Assembly: GCF_003060865.1 (NCBI RefSeq)
Contig: NZ_CP028918.1
Coordinates: 2,034,001 to 2,098,000, forward strand
DNA from: Gemmobacter aquarius
GTDB taxonomy: Bacteria; Pseudomonadota; Alphaproteobacteria; Rhodobacterales; Rhodobacteraceae
Direction: 5' to 3'
Length of the DNA: 64,000 bases
Of the stretch, positions 63,484 through 64,000 are shown piece after piece. Position 1 is the first letter of the stretch, and the number at the start of each line of letters is the position of its first letter. The notes under the pieces were generated by a model. The model saw only the letters and a list, made by a program, of their open reading frames with translations. It searched no databases and was not told the origin of the DNA. A program made the position numbers and the translations under genes.

Positions 63484-63538
63484 CATGCACTACAGAACAT
63501 TCTTGCGAAGCACTTCGCACAGCTCTAGGCTCGGGCGC

Positions 63539-64000
63539 ATGGCAGAGCAGGACAAACCCGAAACCGGATGGCGCGGATCGCGCGAGGGCTGGCTTGACGC
63601 CGCCTATGCCGCACTGGTCCGCGAAGGCGTCGATGCGGTCAAGATCATGCCGCTCGCCGAACAGCTCAAACTCTCGCGCACCAGCTTTTACTGGTTCTTC
63701 AAAGACCGCGAGGCCCTGCTGACCGCCCTCGCCGAACTCTGGGAGGCCCGCACCACCGCCCCCCTGATCGCCGCCACCCGCGACTACGGCGAAACCGAAA
63801 CCGAGGCGATGCTGAACGTGATCGCCTGCTTCCTGAGCGCCGAAACCTTCGACGCAAGGCTCGAATTCGCCATGCGCGGCTGGGGGTTGAAAGACCCCGC
63901 AATCCTGTCGCGCGTGACCGATGCAGACCAGCGCCGCCTCGCCGCCCTCTCGGCCATGCTGGAACGCTGGGGCCATGACGCGCAGGATGCAGACGTGCGG
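63539..64000 (+). CDS. TetR-family transcriptional regulator, partial
   Basis: First 154 codons; the gene continues past the window edge. The helix-turn-helix is 'LAEQLKLSRTSFYWFFKDRE' near residues 40-60, the TetR recognition helix pattern. The ligand domain begins 'ALLTALAELWEARTT'. Divergent from the demethylase-type oxidoreductase with a palindromic operator between them, so it likely represses that gene. Confidence 0.85.
   Translation, partial: MAEQDKPETGWRGSREGWLDAAYAALVREGVDAVKIMPLAEQLKLSRTSFYWFFKDREALLTALAELWEARTTAPLIAATRDYGETETEAMLNVIACFLSAETFDARLEFAMRGWGLKDPAILSRVTDADQRRLAALSAMLERWGHDAQDADVR

Overview
The window is chromosomal DNA of a high-GC alphaproteobacterium, most likely a member of the Rhodobacteraceae. 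Pointers are strong G/C preference at third codon positions, many ATGA-type stop/start overlaps, GapR (DUF2312), a ScfR-type XRE regulator, a SqrR/BigR-type persulfide sensor, RutR-type control of pyrimidine use, and dispersed 'caaatatcc...ggggg-c-gcgaa-g-ccccc' hairpins. No rRNA, replication origin, prophage or CRISPR-cas locus is visible. One tRNA (Thr, anticodon TGT) is present.

Layout. 1-6.06 kb: histidine utilisation genes (partial hutC and hutF leftward, hutIHU rightward) around a shared promoter with a palindromic candidate HutC operator. 6.1-8.9 kb: two flavin-reductase-fold proteins, a PHP phosphoesterase and an ArsR-family repressor with the Cys42/Cys108 pair of sulfide sensors. 8.9-12.1 kb: SDR, GT4 glycosyltransferase and FkbM methyltransferase. 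12.2-17.4 kb: a complete peptide-type ABC importer (SBP, two permeases, two ATPases). 17.6-23.7 kb: tRNA-Thr, an orphan iron-type permease, GapR, a short FadJ-like protein, a DksA-type zinc-finger protein and small unknowns. 23.8-26.1 kb: a sulfide/persulfide detoxification operon (ETHE1-like dioxygenase, two YeeE-type subunits, DUF442 sulfurtransferase), the split equivalent of the BigR regulon. 26.1-33.4 kb: a frameshifted HNH gene, a flavoprotein, an operon of a response regulator, a symporter-fused histidine kinase and a FliM-like protein, then a ScfR regulator. 33.4-34.0 kb: an IS66 tnpB remnant.

34.0-41.8 kb: a leftward reductive-pyrimidine-degradation operon (M20 amidohydrolase, dihydropyrimidinase, NMT1/THI5-type ABC importer) divergent from a RutR-like repressor, with two RutR-type operators between them. 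42.3-51.0 kb: a nine-frame leftward catabolic operon (SDR, polyamine-type ABC importer, HisD-family dehydrogenase, zinc alcohol dehydrogenase, APH-fold kinase). The SDR + HisD-like + MDR trio matches the hpsO/N/P set for dihydroxypropanesulfonate, but with an ABC importer. Two genes here are damaged: the importer ATPase is split at a C5 tract, and the alcohol dehydrogenase is broken by a 61-bp insertion made of a 32-bp novel segment flanked by a 29-bp target duplication. Those are the dimensions of a type I-E CRISPR spacer-repeat integration. 51.1-60.8 kb: surface-glycan type genes (GT61, methyltransferases, GSCFA, SGNH, a double GT2 protein, and a GT/methyltransferase-like/hydrolase fusion). 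60.8-64.0 kb: a small secreted protein, a demethylase-type FMN/FAD oxidoreductase and a divergent TetR regulator cut by the window edge.

The most notable observations are the 29/32/29-bp insertion, the RutR-controlled pyrimidine operon with its own importer, the hps-like operon, and the persulfide module with its unlinked sensor.
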